Part shown: positions 1-7,406 of the stretch, in pieces
How the letters are laid out: each line of letters begins with the position of its first letter
Numbering within the stretch: position 1 is the first letter of the stretch
Source of the DNA: Paludibacteraceae bacterium
GTDB taxonomy: Bacteria; Bacteroidota; Bacteroidia; Bacteroidales; Paludibacteraceae
Reading direction: 5' to 3'
NCBI GenBank assembly: GCA_016297215.1
Contig: JAEDGZ010000030.1
Location: 1-22,621, forward strand
DNA: 22,621 bases
Program-made: the position numbers and the translations under genes
Notes under the pieces: generated by a model
What the model saw: only the letters and a program-made list of their open reading frames with translations
What the model was told of the DNA's origin: nothing
Database searches by the model: none

Positions 1-731
1 TGTCCAACCGTTTGGAGGAGTTGCCCGGTCAGGACGCCTTCCCGATGGACTTGTCCGCTATCATCGGCGCCTTCTACGCCCGCGCGGGATATGTGTATCT
101 GAACAACGGCGCTACGGGTTCGGTTACGTTCCTCGGTACGGTGTCGCCTGCGGGTGGTAACCTGAAGGAGCCGGTTACGGAGGGTACGAAGAAGGTCGCT
201 CGCTGCTTCTACGCACTGGAGCAGGCGCGCGCCGACCGCAAGCGTTATCCGGCGGTGAACCCCATCGACTCATATTCCAAGTATATTGAGTATCCCGAGT
301 TTGAGGAGTATATCAGCAAACTCATTGATAGCGAATGGCTCGGTAAGGTGAACGACATGAAGACCTATCTGCAACGCGGTAAGGAGATTCAAGAGCAAAT
401 CAACATCTTGGGTGATGACGGTGTGCCCGTGGATTACCATGAGGAGTTCTGGAAGTCGGAGGTCATTGACTTCGTTATCTTGCAACAGGATGCTTTCGAC
501 AAGATTGACGCCGTTTGCCCGCTCGACCGCCAGCAGTATATGCTCAACGTGGTGATGGACATCTGCAAGCACGACTACGACTTCCAAAACTTCTTGGAGG
601 TAAGCGAGTACTTCAAGCGTGTCATCAACCTCTGTAAGCAGATGAACTACAGCGAGTTCCACTCCGCCGAGTTTGAAGACTATCAACAGAAACTGAATAA
701 CTTATTAGCAGAAAAACAAATAAAAGGATAA
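1..731 (+). CDS. ntpA: V-type ATP synthase subunit A, C-terminal part (5' end outside window)
   Basis: This is the C-terminal part, about 240 residues, of the catalytic A subunit of a V/A-type ATPase, which hydrolyses or makes ATP in the cytoplasmic V1 head. The frame is open from base 3, so the gene begins upstream. A TTG at position 12 lies inside the conserved stretch SNRLEELPGQDAFP and is not the real start. That stretch matches the A-subunit region following the catalytic core, and FYARAGYV plus the later PVTEGTKKVARCFYALE fit the nucleotide-domain to C-terminal-helical-domain boundary. The P-loop would lie upstream and is not visible. The rest is the helical C-terminal domain ending in a Lys/Gln-rich tail. 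It is the first visible gene of an operon continuing with B, D, I and K. Family assignment is firm; whether it works as pump or synthase cannot be read from this part. Confidence 0.95.
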   Translation, partial: SNRLEELPGQDAFPMDLSAIIGAFYARAGYVYLNNGATGSVTFLGTVSPAGGNLKEPVTEGTKKVARCFYALEQARADRKRYPAVNPIDSYSKYIEYPEFEEYISKLIDSEWLGKVNDMKTYLQRGKEIQEQINILGDDGVPVDYHEEFWKSEVIDFVILQQDAFDKIDAVCPLDRQQYMLNVVMDICKHDYDFQNFLEVSEYFKRVINLCKQMNYSEFHSAEFEDYQQKLNNLLAEKQIKG

Positions 732-739
732 GCGCATTC

Positions 740-775
740 TTCCTATCCCTCGTCTGTGAGGATGAGGGATAGGAA
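740..775. other. Perfect 12-bp inverted repeat between subunit A and fic
   Basis: TTCCTATCCCTC (740-751) and its exact reverse complement GAGGGATAGGAA (764-775) surround a 12-nt loop just after the subunit A stop. On the plus strand the hairpin is followed by A residues, not a T tract, so it does not look like an ordinary intrinsic terminator. It could be an RNA-processing or stabilising hairpin, or an attenuator setting expression of fic and the downstream ATPase genes relative to A. The structure is seen directly; the role is inference. Confidence 0.6.
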
Positions 776-802
776 AAATGAACACTTAGAACACAAACGG
801 GA

Positions 803-1357
803 ATGACGGTAGATGAACAGAGTTTGCAGCGTGCTCGGCAGTTGTTTGAATCTGGCGAGATAGACAGGCTGGAGGTGGGAACCACCCATGGTCTGCAGCA
901 GATACACGCTTGTCTGTTCGGAGGGATTGAAGAGTGGGAAAAACGATACGGAAAGGCGGGTACTATTCGTGAGCGCAACATCTCGAAAGGCGGCTTTCGA
1001 TTTGCCAATTGTATGTACCTGCGACCGGCGTTGGAGGTAATAGAAAAGATGCCGGAAAGTTCCTTCCAAGAGATTATTGCTAAGTATGTGGAGATGAATG
1101 TGGCACACCCGTTTATGGAAGGCAATGGTAGAGCAACACGGATTTGGCTGGACTTGATGTTAAAACGCTCTCTTGGGAAAGTGGTTGATTGGCAGTTTGT
1201 GGACAAAGACTCGTATCTGCAAGCCATGGAGCGCAGTCCGATTAACGATTTGGAACTTCGTTTCCTCCTGCAAGCGCACCTAACCGACCGACTGAATGAC
1301 CGAGAACTGCTGTTCAAAGGCGTGGAGCAGTCCTATTATTACGAACAAAACGACTAA
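803..1357 (+). CDS. fic: Fic-family protein AMP-transferase, class III type (C-terminal inhibitory helix)
   Basis: A 184-residue stand-alone Fic protein. The canonical active-site loop HPFMEGNGRATR is at residues 102-113, with catalytic His102, the acidic residue Glu106 and Arg110/Arg113 for phosphate binding. Fic enzymes of this kind transfer AMP from ATP to a target hydroxyl. The extreme C-terminus carries QSYYYEQ (Ser177 to Glu181), matching the [S/T]xxxE inhibitory-helix motif of class III Fic proteins such as Neisseria NmFic, which are autoinhibited and similar in length. It lies between ATPase subunits A and B on the same strand, 71 nt after A and 30 nt before B, so it is probably co-transcribed. 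A hairpin sits just upstream. The ATG at 803 is chosen because it leaves a normal-length protein; no strong ribosome site is visible. The target is unknown, and adjacency to the ATPase does not prove a functional link. Confidence 0.93.
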   Translation: MTVDEQSLQRARQLFESGEIDRLEVGTTHGLQQIHACLFGGIEEWEKRYGKAGTIRERNISKGGFRFANCMYLRPALEVIEKMPESSFQEIIAKYVEMNVAHPFMEGNGRATRIWLDLMLKRSLGKVVDWQFVDKDSYLQAMERSPINDLELRFLLQAHLTDRLNDRELLFKGVEQSYYYEQND

Positions 1358-1387
1358 TATATTTAAGGAAATAATAGTAAAAGACAT

Positions 1388-2716
1388 ATGGCAAAGGCAT
1401 TTCAAAAGATTTACACCAAGATTACGGCTATCACCAAGGCGACTTGCTCGCTGAAAGCCGAGGGGGTGGGTAACGATGAACTCGCTACCGTGAATGGCAA
1501 ACTGGCTCAGGTCGTTAAGATTATGGGCGATGATGTAACCCTGCAGGTGTTCCAAGGTACCGAGGGTATCCCTACCAATGCGGAGGTGGTGTTCCTCGGC
1601 AAGGCACCGTCGCTCAAAGTGAGTGAGCAGTTGGCAGGACGCTTCTTCAACGCCTACGGCGAGCCTATCGATGGCGGACCGGCGGTGGAAGGTGAGGAAG
1701 TGGAGATTGGCGGTCCCAGTGTGAACCCCGTGCGCCGTAAGCAACCGAGCGAACTGATTGCTACCGGTATCGCGGGTATTGACCTGAACAACACCCTCGT
1801 CTCCGGACAGAAGATTCCGTTCTTCGCTGACCCCGACCAACCGTACAACCAAGTGATGGCGAACGTGGCACTGCGTGCCGAAGCCGACAAGATTATCTTG
1901 GGCGGTATGGGTCTGACCAACGACGACTACCTCTATTTCAAGAACGTGTTCTCCAACGCCGGCGTGCTCGACCGTATCGTGTCCTTCGTGAACACCACCG
2001 AGAACCCGCCCGTGGAGCGTCTGCTTATCCCCGATATGGCGCTGTGTGCTGCCGAGTATTTCGCCGTGCAGAAGCATGAGAAAGTGCTTGTCCTCCTGAC
2101 GGATATGACGCTCTATGCCGATGCGTTGGCTATCGTGAGCAACCGTATGGACCAGATTCCTTCCAAGGACTCCATGCCCGGTTCGCTCTATTCCGACCTC
2201 GCGAAGATTTACGAGAAGGCGGTGCAGTTCCCTGAGGAGGCGGGCGGCGGCTCTATCACCATCATTGCCGTAACTACCTTGTCCGGCGGCGACATCACGC
2301 ACGCTATCCCCGACAACACCGGTTATATCACCGAGGGTCAGTTGTACCTCCGCCGTGATAGCGATATCGGTAAGGTCATCGTTGACCCGTTCCGCTCGCT
2401 CTCACGTCTGAAACAGTTGGTTGCCGGCAAGAAGACCCGCGAAGATCATCCGCAAGTAATGAACGCCGCCGTTCGTCTGTACGCCGACGCCGCCAATGCA
2501 AAGACCAAGAAAGAGAATGGTTTCGACCTGACCGACTACGATGAGCGTTGCCTTGCGTTCGCAAAAGACTACTCGCGTGAGATTTTGGCTATCGATGTCA
2601 ATATCAACACCACGCAGATGTTGGATGTAGCATGGACGCTCTTTGCGAAGTACTTCAAGCCCGAAGAGGTCAACATCAAGCAAGCAATCGTAGATAAATA
2701 TTGGCCCAAAGCATAA
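1388..2716 (+). CDS. ntpB: V-type ATP synthase subunit B
   Basis: The non-catalytic B subunit of the V1 hexamer (442 residues, slightly shorter than the usual 450-470). The start MAKAFQKIYTKITAITKATC, the region LAGRFFNAYGEPIDGGP and the central SGQKIPFFADPDQPYNQ are typical of B subunits, which bind nucleotide at the A/B interface but lack a working P-loop. MLVLLTDMTLYADAL-like and GSITIIAVTTLSGGDITHAIPDNTGYITEGQ segments fit the core domain. It is separated from the A subunit by fic and followed after 6 nt by a small lipoprotein gene, an unusual neighbour within this operon. The ATG at 1388 follows an AT-rich leader with no strong Shine-Dalgarno, as is normal in Bacteroidota. Confidence 0.97.
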   Translation: MAKAFQKIYTKITAITKATCSLKAEGVGNDELATVNGKLAQVVKIMGDDVTLQVFQGTEGIPTNAEVVFLGKAPSLKVSEQLAGRFFNAYGEPIDGGPAVEGEEVEIGGPSVNPVRRKQPSELIATGIAGIDLNNTLVSGQKIPFFADPDQPYNQVMANVALRAEADKIILGGMGLTNDDYLYFKNVFSNAGVLDRIVSFVNTTENPPVERLLIPDMALCAAEYFAVQKHEKVLVLLTDMTLYADALAIVSNRMDQIPSKDSMPGSLYSDLAKIYEKAVQFPEEAGGGSITIIAVTTLSGGDITHAIPDNTGYITEGQLYLRRDSDIGKVIVDPFRSLSRLKQLVAGKKTREDHPQVMNAAVRLYADAANAKTKKENGFDLTDYDERCLAFAKDYSREILAIDVNINTTQMLDVAWTLFAKYFKPEEVNIKQAIVDKYWPKA

Positions 2717-2722
2717 ACGTAG

Positions 2723-3430
2723 ATGAAGAAGAAAACACTCATATTATTGACTGCGTTGTTTGTAGTATTGACTACCGGCTGTGATAAGCGGACAACGGGT
2801 AGCAAGACAGTATCGTATCCGGCTCAAGCCTACACCTCGCTGGTCTGCAACTGCCCGATTCGTATCTCGTTTAGCAAAGAAGCCACTGAGATGGTTGTTA
2901 CTGCTGAGGAACACTTATTGGAGGCTATTCGACTGGATAACAATAACGGTGAACTCGTAATCTCTATTGACCACCTGAATAAGCAGTATTGGGAAGAGCA
3001 ACCATGGGTAATACTCCCTGTGCCGAACAACCTTTCGGAGATAACCATTTATAGTGTGGTAACGATTGATGCGGACACAACGATAACTGCGGATGAGATG
3101 GAGTGGGAGTTTTCGGGGGCAGTCAGGATGGATAACTTTGACTTGAATGTTAACAAGTTGAACATCACAAGTTATAGTTATGGCACGGATTTGCACCTAT
3201 CAGGACAAGCGAACGAGGTGTTTATGGAGTTGCATTCTACTGCTTACAATGCCTTTGATTTAATGGTTAAGCAGTATGAATGTACGCTTTGGAGTTCTAC
3301 GACCAATGTCTATTGTACAGATTTGCTGCGCATTCAGAGTGCAAACAATAGTACGCTCAACTACAAAGGAAATTGCACTGTGGACAGTTCGGAAGAAGTG
3401 TTTTCTTCTTCTATCAATCATGTTGAATAA
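2723..3430 (+). CDS. Putative lipoprotein, GIN/DUF2807-like
   Basis: A 235-residue exported protein with a lipoprotein signal: Lys-rich start (MKKK), hydrophobic core, and lipobox LTTGC with Cys20 as the expected lipidation site. The mature part is rich in short beta-like stretches (VCNCPIRISFSKEATEMVVTAEEHLLEAIRLD, then DGELVI-like NNGELVISID and a series of alternating polar/hydrophobic segments). This pattern resembles the GIN/DUF2807 domain, a beta-solenoid family common in Bacteroidota surface proteins; that assignment is tentative. The gene starts 6 nt after subunit B and ends 2 nt before subunit D, so it is embedded in the ATPase operon. Its codon and base use is more AT-rich than the ATPase genes on either side, which suggests later insertion. 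No enzyme motif is visible. Confidence 0.7.
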   Translation: MKKKTLILLTALFVVLTTGCDKRTTGSKTVSYPAQAYTSLVCNCPIRISFSKEATEMVVTAEEHLLEAIRLDNNNGELVISIDHLNKQYWEEQPWVILPVPNNLSEITIYSVVTIDADTTITADEMEWEFSGAVRMDNFDLNVNKLNITSYSYGTDLHLSGQANEVFMELHSTAYNAFDLMVKQYECTLWSSTTNVYCTDLLRIQSANNSTLNYKGNCTVDSSEEVFSSSINHVE

Positions 3431-3432
3431 TT

Positions 3433-4065
3433 ATGGCTATTACTTATCAATTTAATAAGACCTCTCTGCAAGCCCTTGAGAAGAACCTCAAGATGCGGCA
3501 ACGCACGCTCCCTACGCTGCAAAACAAAGAGTCGGCACTTCGGCTCGAGGTGAAGAAAGCGAAGAAGGAGATAGAGGAACTGGATGCGGAGGTGAACCGC
3601 CGCATCAAGGACTACGACCAGATGCTTGCCTTGTGGGGAGAGTTTGACACGAGCCTTATCCACGTGGATGACGTGCGTATGTCCGTCAAGAAGATTGCCG
3701 GCGTGCGTATTCCCGTGCTGGACGAGGTGGTCTATTCCACCAAAGAGTTCAGCCTGTTCTCCTCTCCCAAATGGTTTGCCGACGGCTTTGAGCAACTCAA
3801 GGCGATAGCCGATGTGGGTATTCGTCAGGAGTTCGTGCGCCGCAAGGTGGATTTGCTGGACTATGCCCGCAAGAAGACCACGCAGAAGGTGAACCTGTTT
3901 GAGAAGGTGCAGATACCCGGCTACCAAGACGCTATCCGCAAGATTAAGCGCTTCATGGAAGACGAGGAGAACCTAAGCAAGTCGAGCCAGAAAATCGTGA
4001 AGTCCAAACGCGAGGCAGAGGCGCGAGCCGCTGAGGAGCAAGCAAGAAAGGAGGCTGCCGTATGA
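3433..4065 (+). CDS. ntpD: V-type ATP synthase subunit D
   Basis: The central-stalk D subunit (210 residues, normal size), the rotor shaft that couples V1 catalysis to the membrane ring. The N-terminus MAITYQFNKTSLQALEKNLKMRQRTLPTLQNKESALRLEV is the characteristic long helix that pairs with the C-terminal helix (KIKRFMEDEENLSKSSQKIVKSKREAEARAAEE) as a coiled coil. The middle region carries the shorter beta/loop part. The ATG follows the lipoprotein stop by 2 nt and the stop overlaps the start of subunit I by 4 nt (ATGA), so the genes are translationally coupled. No F subunit, the usual stalk partner of D, is found in the window, which agrees with the reduced operons known in Bacteroidota, spirochaetes and chlamydiae. 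Confidence 0.96.
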   Translation: MAITYQFNKTSLQALEKNLKMRQRTLPTLQNKESALRLEVKKAKKEIEELDAEVNRRIKDYDQMLALWGEFDTSLIHVDDVRMSVKKIAGVRIPVLDEVVYSTKEFSLFSSPKWFADGFEQLKAIADVGIRQEFVRRKVDLLDYARKKTTQKVNLFEKVQIPGYQDAIRKIKRFMEDEENLSKSSQKIVKSKREAEARAAEEQARKEAAV

Positions 4066-5822
4066 TTACCCAAATGAAGAAATATACGTTCCTTGTGTTC
4101 CATCGTGATTACGAGGCGTTCTTGGAGCAGTTGCGCTCGCTGGGCGTGGTGCATATCACGGAGAAAGCCTCCGGCACGGCAGAGGACGCTACGCTGCAAG
4201 CCCTCTTGCAGAAGGCAGACCACCTGCGTAAGACCATTGCACAAGGGGCTCCCGACCAACTCCTGCAAGAGAAAGCCAACCTTGAGAGTCGTATTGCGGC
4301 TACCGAGAAAGAAGCAAAGACGATGGCTGTATGGGGCGATTTCTCGGCGGAGCGCATAGAGCAACTGCAACAAGCAGGCTATTCGCTGCGTTTCTTCGTC
4401 TGCCCGCAGAAGAAGTTTGAAGCAGAGTGGGGGACGGAAGTGGCTGTCGAGAAGGGGCTGGTGTATTTCGTAGTCGTTGGCAAGACGGGAGAAGATACGC
4501 CGCTGCCGGACGAGATGGAGGCACATGCCACCGAACTCACGATTGGCAAGAAGTCGTCTGCCGATTTGCTCAAAGATGTAGATGGACTGAACGGACTCTT
4601 GGCGGCGCAGAATGCACGCATTGAGATGTGGCAGCGAGAACAGTTGCCCGCGGTGGAGAAAGAGTATCAAGACACATTGCAGCAGATTGATTGGCAGCGC
4701 GTTACGCTCAACACGGACACTGTTGCTGAGGGCGCACTGAAAGTGGTGGAAGGCTTCTGCCCGATTGACCAAACGACAGCGCTGGATAGCATGCTCCAAG
4801 AGCAGCATGTCTATTTCCAAGCGGAAGACCCGACGGCGGAGGACAACACGCCTATCAAACTGCGCAACAATTGGTTCACTCGCATGTTCGAGTGCTTCAC
4901 GGGCATGTACGGTATGCCGACCTACGGCGAATTTGACCCCACGCCTATCTTGGCACCGTTCTACCTCCTGTTCTTCGCCATGTGTATGGGCGATGCAGGC
5001 TATGGGTTTGTGCTGATTCTCTTTGGCTTGCTGGTGCACTACAAGAAACTGAACATCAGCATGTTCGAGGGCTTAGGTCCTATCATCACCACGCTGGGTG
5101 TAGGTACAGCCATCGTGGGCTTCTTCCTCGGTACGTTCTTCGGTATTCCTTTGGCAGAGGCATCTTGGTATCCCGAGGCATTGAAGGGCATTATCGTGCA
5201 AGGAACGGTGATGGGCTACGATGCGCAGATGGTGCTGGCTATCTGCATTGGTGTGTTCCACATCTGCTTGGCGATGGTGGTGAAGGCAATTTGCTATACC
5301 AAACGCTTCGGCTTCAAGGAGAATATCTCCACGTGGGGATGGTTGCTGCTGATAGTGGGCGGCTTGTCGGCATTGATTCTGCTGATGTTGTTCAATGCTC
5401 CTGCGGAGGTAACCAAATGGACGCTGATTGCCATTGCAGGCGTGAGTGCGCTGGGCATCTATATCTTCAACAAGCCCGGGCGCAACCCGCTGCTGAATAT
5501 CGGCGCAGGCTTGTGGGATACATACAACATGGCTACCGGACTGTTGGGCGATGTGCTCTCGTATGTGCGTCTCTACGCGCTGGGACTTGCCGGCGGAATG
5601 TTGGGCGGCGCGTTCAATAACCTCGGCATGATGGTGCTGGGTGATAATCCGACATGGCAGTGGGTGGGCTTTGTCCTTATCCTGCTGGTGGGGCACCTGC
5701 TGAATATCGCGATGTCGGCGCTGGGTGCTTTCGTTCACCCCTTGCGTCTGACCTTTGTGGAGTACTTCAAGAACTCCGGCTACGAAGGGAAGGGTATTGC
5801 TTATCAACCATTTAAGAAATAA
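4062..5822 (+). CDS. ntpI: V-type ATP synthase subunit I (stator/a-subunit)
   Basis: The membrane stator subunit (586 residues) that lines the ion path against the K ring. Residues 1 to about 270 are the cytoplasmic arm with coiled-coil stretches; the remainder has about seven to eight hydrophobic segments. The key motif DVLSYVRLYALGLAGG contains Arg503, matching the essential arginine of yeast Vph1 and Enterococcus NtpI. A second conserved arginine lies in the C-terminal FVHPLRLTFVEYF segment. MCMGDAGYGFVL is the typical first membrane hairpin of the family. The start overlaps the subunit D stop by 4 nt; the first Met (MITQMKKYTFLVFHRDYEAF) gives the usual N-terminus, though Met5 is possible. 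Confidence 0.96.
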   Translation: MITQMKKYTFLVFHRDYEAFLEQLRSLGVVHITEKASGTAEDATLQALLQKADHLRKTIAQGAPDQLLQEKANLESRIAATEKEAKTMAVWGDFSAERIEQLQQAGYSLRFFVCPQKKFEAEWGTEVAVEKGLVYFVVVGKTGEDTPLPDEMEAHATELTIGKKSSADLLKDVDGLNGLLAAQNARIEMWQREQLPAVEKEYQDTLQQIDWQRVTLNTDTVAEGALKVVEGFCPIDQTTALDSMLQEQHVYFQAEDPTAEDNTPIKLRNNWFTRMFECFTGMYGMPTYGEFDPTPILAPFYLLFFAMCMGDAGYGFVLILFGLLVHYKKLNISMFEGLGPIITTLGVGTAIVGFFLGTFFGIPLAEASWYPEALKGIIVQGTVMGYDAQMVLAICIGVFHICLAMVVKAICYTKRFGFKENISTWGWLLLIVGGLSALILLMLFNAPAEVTKWTLIAIAGVSALGIYIFNKPGRNPLLNIGAGLWDTYNMATGLLGDVLSYVRLYALGLAGGMLGGAFNNLGMMVLGDNPTWQWVGFVLILLVGHLLNIAMSALGAFVHPLRLTFVEYFKNSGYEGKGIAYQPFKK

Positions 5823-5848
5823 TAATCATTAAATAATCAATTATCATT

Positions 5849-6265
5849 ATGGAATTTTTAGGTTTTTTGGGTTGGGCGCTGATGCTCGGCCTCGCAGGTA
5901 TCGGTTCGGCTTATGGAACCACTATTGCTGCTAATGCAGCAGAAGGCGCTTTGAAGAAGAACAAAGAGAAATCGTCCTCGTACATGATTCTCTCGGCACT
6001 TCCCGCAACGCAGGGTCTGTATGGCTTCGTGGCTTTCCTGATGTGGGACAAGGCGGCTATCGCTGCTAATCCTGCTCTGTATTTTGGTGTGGGTCTGGCT
6101 GTAGGTTTGGTTTGCCTCTTCTCGGCTATCCGTCAAGGTATGGTTTGTGCTAACGGTATTGCCGGTATTGCAGCCGGCCATGACGTGCAGACCAACACGA
6201 TGATTTACGCCGCTCTGCCGGAGTTCTATGCTATTCTTGCCCTTGTAGGCGCGCTGATGGCATAA
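5849..6265 (+). CDS. ntpK: V-type ATP synthase subunit K (proteolipid ring)
   Basis: The rotor-ring proteolipid (138 residues), four membrane helices made of two related hairpins, each starting with a Gly/Ala-rich helix. The ion-carrying carboxylate is Glu125 in the fourth helix (ALPEFYAIL); the first hairpin has Gln55 at the equivalent place (LPATQGLYGF), as expected for single-carboxylate K subunits. Leu51, Thr54, Gln55, Gln96 (IRQGM) and Glu125 correspond to Leu61, Thr64, Gln65, Gln110 and Glu139 of Enterococcus hirae NtpK, the residues that coordinate Na+. The complete set suggests Na+ coupling, but this is inference. It is the last gene of the operon, followed at once by a strong terminator. 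Confidence 0.95.
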   Translation: MEFLGFLGWALMLGLAGIGSAYGTTIAANAAEGALKKNKEKSSSYMILSALPATQGLYGFVAFLMWDKAAIAANPALYFGVGLAVGLVCLFSAIRQGMVCANGIAGIAAGHDVQTNTMIYAALPEFYAILALVGALMA

Positions 6266-6281
6266 GGAAGGAGTATTTTGT

Positions 6282-6330
6282 AATAAAAAGAGACTGTCAA
6301 ACCGATTGAGGTTGACAGTCTCTTTTTATT
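6282..6330. terminator. Bidirectional intrinsic terminator after ntpK
   Basis: AATAAAAAGAGACTGTCAA (6282-6300) and its exact reverse complement (6312-6330) form a perfect 19-bp stem with an 11-nt loop. The outer part is A-rich on one side and T-rich on the other, so it can end transcription from both directions: the ATPase operon on plus and, on minus, the cdsA transcript, whose coding end is at 6438. Confidence 0.92.
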
Positions 6331-6390
6331 TTTCTTTTGGTATGTAGAACGAGATACTCAATGCTAAACTTTCCGTTTTGTTCCAAAACA

Positions 6391-6413
6391 CCCGCAGGCG
6401 AGACGCCTGCGCA
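6391..6413. repeat. Dispersed GC hairpin repeat, copy 1 (intergenic)
   Basis: CGCAGGCG-AGA-CGCCTGCG (6393-6411) is an 8-bp perfect stem with a 3-nt loop, preceded by AACACC and followed by CACCCAG. It belongs with the hairpin at 8719-8736 and the two GCGGGCGAGACGCCCGC copies inside mtaB (9773-9806 and 9857-9890). It sits between the terminator and the 3' end of cdsA. The function is unknown; such short palindromes are common between genes in Bacteroidota. Confidence 0.75.
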
Positions 6414-6437
6414 CCCAGACAGTGCTCCGGTGAGACG

Positions 6438-7286
6438 CTATAAGAACAGAAGCCAAATGAAGAAGACGACAGCGGGGGTGGCGAGGAGGATGGAGTCGAA
6501 ACGGTCGAGCACTCCGCCGTGACCGGGCATAAACTTGCCAGAATCCTTGACACCAATAGTGCGCTTGAGAAGGCTCTCCATCAAGTCTCCAAGGGTGCCG
6601 AAAATGACCACTATTAGGCTGAAAATCATAGGCGAGATGAAGCGGCATGCACCCAATGCGGGGAGGGCGTTGAACCAACCGAAGTATTCCAATAGACAGC
6701 CAGCAGCAATAGCCACAACAGCACCGCCAACGAGTCCTTCCCATGATTTGTTGGGGCTTACACGCGGGAACATCTTGTGGTTACCGCCTTTTCGTTTGTT
6801 GAGCAATGATCCAACGCAATAGGCACCGCTATCGTTGAGCCAGATTAAGACGAAAAGCGCGAGTAGAATCCACGGACTGAGCATCATCAGTCCGTTCATC
6901 AGCGCAAAGGGGAACGCAATCATACATTGGCTGACCAAGAAATCTCCCCAGTTCTTGATGGGGTCGGATGCTTTGCGAAACAACTCGGAGATGAGCGTGG
7001 TGCCGATAGTCAGGATATACAGCGCTATCAGAAGCGGCATAAGCCAAGGGATATTCCATTCGCCCAATGCAACCCACCATGCCATAGCGAATAGTAAAGC
7101 CGTGGCGATAGACGAGGTAATTCGCAGGAAATAGTCCGCACCGCGCAGGCGCATATACTCACGCGCGGCGAGGGTAGAGACAAGAAGAAAGAGAATGCCG
7201 AAGAAGAGCGGATGAACGAGAATGCCCGCCACGACGAGGGCGACATAAACGGCTCCTGAAAGTGTGCGTTGTATTAGGTTGCTCAT
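6438..7286 (-). CDS. cdsA: Phosphatidate cytidylyltransferase
   Basis: Converts phosphatidic acid and CTP to CDP-diacylglycerol at the inner membrane, the branch point for phospholipid synthesis. The 282-residue protein has about seven to eight hydrophobic segments. The family signature is near the C-terminus, residues 238-264: SLLKRTIGVKDSGKFMPGHG followed by GVLDRFD, with the conserved K-R, K-D, H-G-G and D-R-x-D residues all present. The start MSNLIQRTLSGAVYVALVV is typical. It is transcribed from the symmetric divergent promoter at 7317-7364, giving an expected leader of about 35 nt. The terminator at 6282-6330 lies downstream of its stop, with a GC hairpin repeat between. Assignment is firm. 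Confidence 0.96.
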   Translation of the reverse strand: MSNLIQRTLSGAVYVALVVAGILVHPLFFGILFLLVSTLAAREYMRLRGADYFLRITSSIATALLFAMAWWVALGEWNIPWLMPLLIALYILTIGTTLISELFRKASDPIKNWGDFLVSQCMIAFPFALMNGLMMLSPWILLALFVLIWLNDSGAYCVGSLLNKRKGGNHKMFPRVSPNKSWEGLVGGAVVAIAAGCLLEYFGWFNALPALGACRFISPMIFSLIVVIFGTLGDLMESLLKRTIGVKDSGKFMPGHGGVLDRFDSILLATPAVVFFIWLLFL

Positions 7287-7316
7287 GTTTTGTGTAGTTT
7301 TGAGTATTTTTCTATT

Positions 7317-7364
7317 AAATAATTTGCAAAGGTACGAAAAAAGTTGTACCTTTGCAAATTATTT
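7317..7364. promoter_or_regulatory. Symmetric divergent promoter for cdsA and the 7407 gene
   Basis: AAATAATTTGCAAAGGTAC (7317-7335) and its exact reverse complement (7346-7364) flank a 10-nt spacer: a perfect 19-bp inverted repeat. On plus, TTG at 7324-7326 is 20 nt from TACCTTTG at 7347-7354, the Bacteroidota -33/-7 consensus. By symmetry the minus strand has the same pair (-33 at 7355-7357, -7 at 7327-7334). Each -33 box therefore abuts the other strand's -7 box, and the two promoters should compete for RNA polymerase. Expected start sites are near 7361 (plus) and 7320 (minus). Boxes are seen directly; activity is inference from the consensus. Confidence 0.85.
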
Positions 7365-7406
7365 CGCGATTATTTTAGTTTTTTCACCTTAAAACTTATT
7401 AAATAT

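Noticed and set aside
1280..2302. Long minus-strand ORF (340 codons) opposite subunit B
   Set aside because: His/Arg/Leu-rich translation typical of antisense to a GC-rich gene; the plus-strand ATPase B identity is certain.
3433..6265. Search for subunits C, F and G in the ATPase operon
   Set aside because: No fitting ORF between D and the terminator; the gaps are too short. Reduced operons like this are known, so it is not treated as a loss.
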